A stretch of 64,000 nucleotides of DNA, from positions 25,702 through 89,701 of the forward strand of contig NZ_JABSNK010000013.1 of NCBI RefSeq assembly GCF_013294005.1, written 5' to 3'. Positions 63,955 to 64,000 of this stretch are shown in pieces; position 1 is the first letter of the stretch; every line of letters starts with the position of its first letter. The position numbers and the translations under genes were made by a program. The notes beneath the pieces are model-generated. The model ran no database searches. It was not told where the DNA came from and worked only from the letters and a program-made list of their open reading frames with translations. This DNA is from Flavobacterium gelidicaeli (GTDB lineage: Bacteria; Bacteroidota; Bacteroidia; Flavobacteriales; Flavobacteriaceae).

Positions 63955-64000
63955 CTACTGATAAGACTTGAAGATCTAGATCTTCAAGTCTTATCAGTAG
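63955..64000. repeat. Perfect 46-bp palindrome at window end
   Basis: Bases 63955-64000 equal their own reverse complement, with no loop (centre AGATCTAGATCT). It may continue beyond the window. It may be a binding site, a cruciform, or an assembly fold-back at a contig end. The remainder of the 3' flank (63785-63954) holds nothing visible. Confidence 0.9.

Noticed and set aside
1..64000. CRISPR array, tRNA/rRNA genes, prophage
   Set aside because: No regularly spaced direct repeats, no cloverleaf-like sequences in the gaps, and no structural phage genes were seen.

Overview
The window reads as a chromosomal segment of a Flavobacteriaceae bacterium, most likely Flavobacterium. The DNA is AT-rich. 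Several genes are preceded by the Bacteroidetes -7 promoter TAnnTTTG. There is a type IX secretion C-terminal sorting domain, a long-form SecA, a large single-chain PurL and several Bacteroidetes-typical families (DUF3667, DUF4920, DUF4442, LETM1-related, ECF sigma sensor). Genes are short operons on both strands, often separated by bidirectional hairpin terminators. I saw no rRNA, tRNA, CRISPR array, prophage or intact transposon.

1-9.6 kb: the 3' two thirds of purL, then a DUF3667 membrane gene trapped between two copies of the last 59 bp of purL. Next come a DUF4920 lipoprotein, a decayed surface-protein gene, a structured repeat, a DUF4442 thioesterase-like protein, an unknown secreted protein and a dead histidine-kinase gene. 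7.7-16 kb: a fatty-acid degradation block with acyl-CoA ligase, MarR regulator, bifunctional hydroxyacyl-CoA dehydrogenase/enoyl-CoA hydratase, thiolase and acyl-CoA dehydrogenase, in the same order as fadN-fadA-fadE of Bacillus. 16-25.4 kb: BCCT transporter, Cu/Zn SOD lipoprotein, LETM1-related protein, a beta-carbonic anhydrase next to a SulP anion transporter (probable bicarbonate handling), and divergent dps/oxyR (peroxide defence).

25-41.5 kb: two tandem paralogous 65-residue proteins, mnmD, ilvE, a MazG-like pyrophosphohydrolase, an M49 peptidase and an SRPBCC/GyrI-like protein. An ECF sigma factor operon with its membrane and periplasmic partners follows, then a cysteine desulfurase, Smr protein, DUF2752, DUF1003 and a cysteine biosynthesis operon (cysE-cysM-GNAT). 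That operon is preceded by an unlisted 25-codon leader ORF carrying four consecutive Cys codons; this is the observation I rate highest. 41-59.2 kb: OsmC, CocE/NonD hydrolase, a large T9SS cargo protein, an odd zinc-ribbon SDR without the catalytic Tyr, a methyltransferase, a second carbonic anhydrase, a LolD-like ATPase with an M16 protease, cobalamin adenosyltransferase, DUF2795 and secA.

59.2-64 kb: an accessory-looking, decaying region. It holds orphan genes, hairpin-rich repeats, a DsbA-family protein, a haloalkane-dehalogenase-like pseudogene with a TGG-to-TGA type stop, an IS3-like transposase relic, two tiny overlapping membrane-protein genes, and a perfect 46-bp palindrome at the very end of the window. 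Three copies of one structured intergenic element (near 4.9, 43.7 and 59.7 kb) keep a closing stem through compensatory base changes, so it may be a mobile structured RNA or DNA family.
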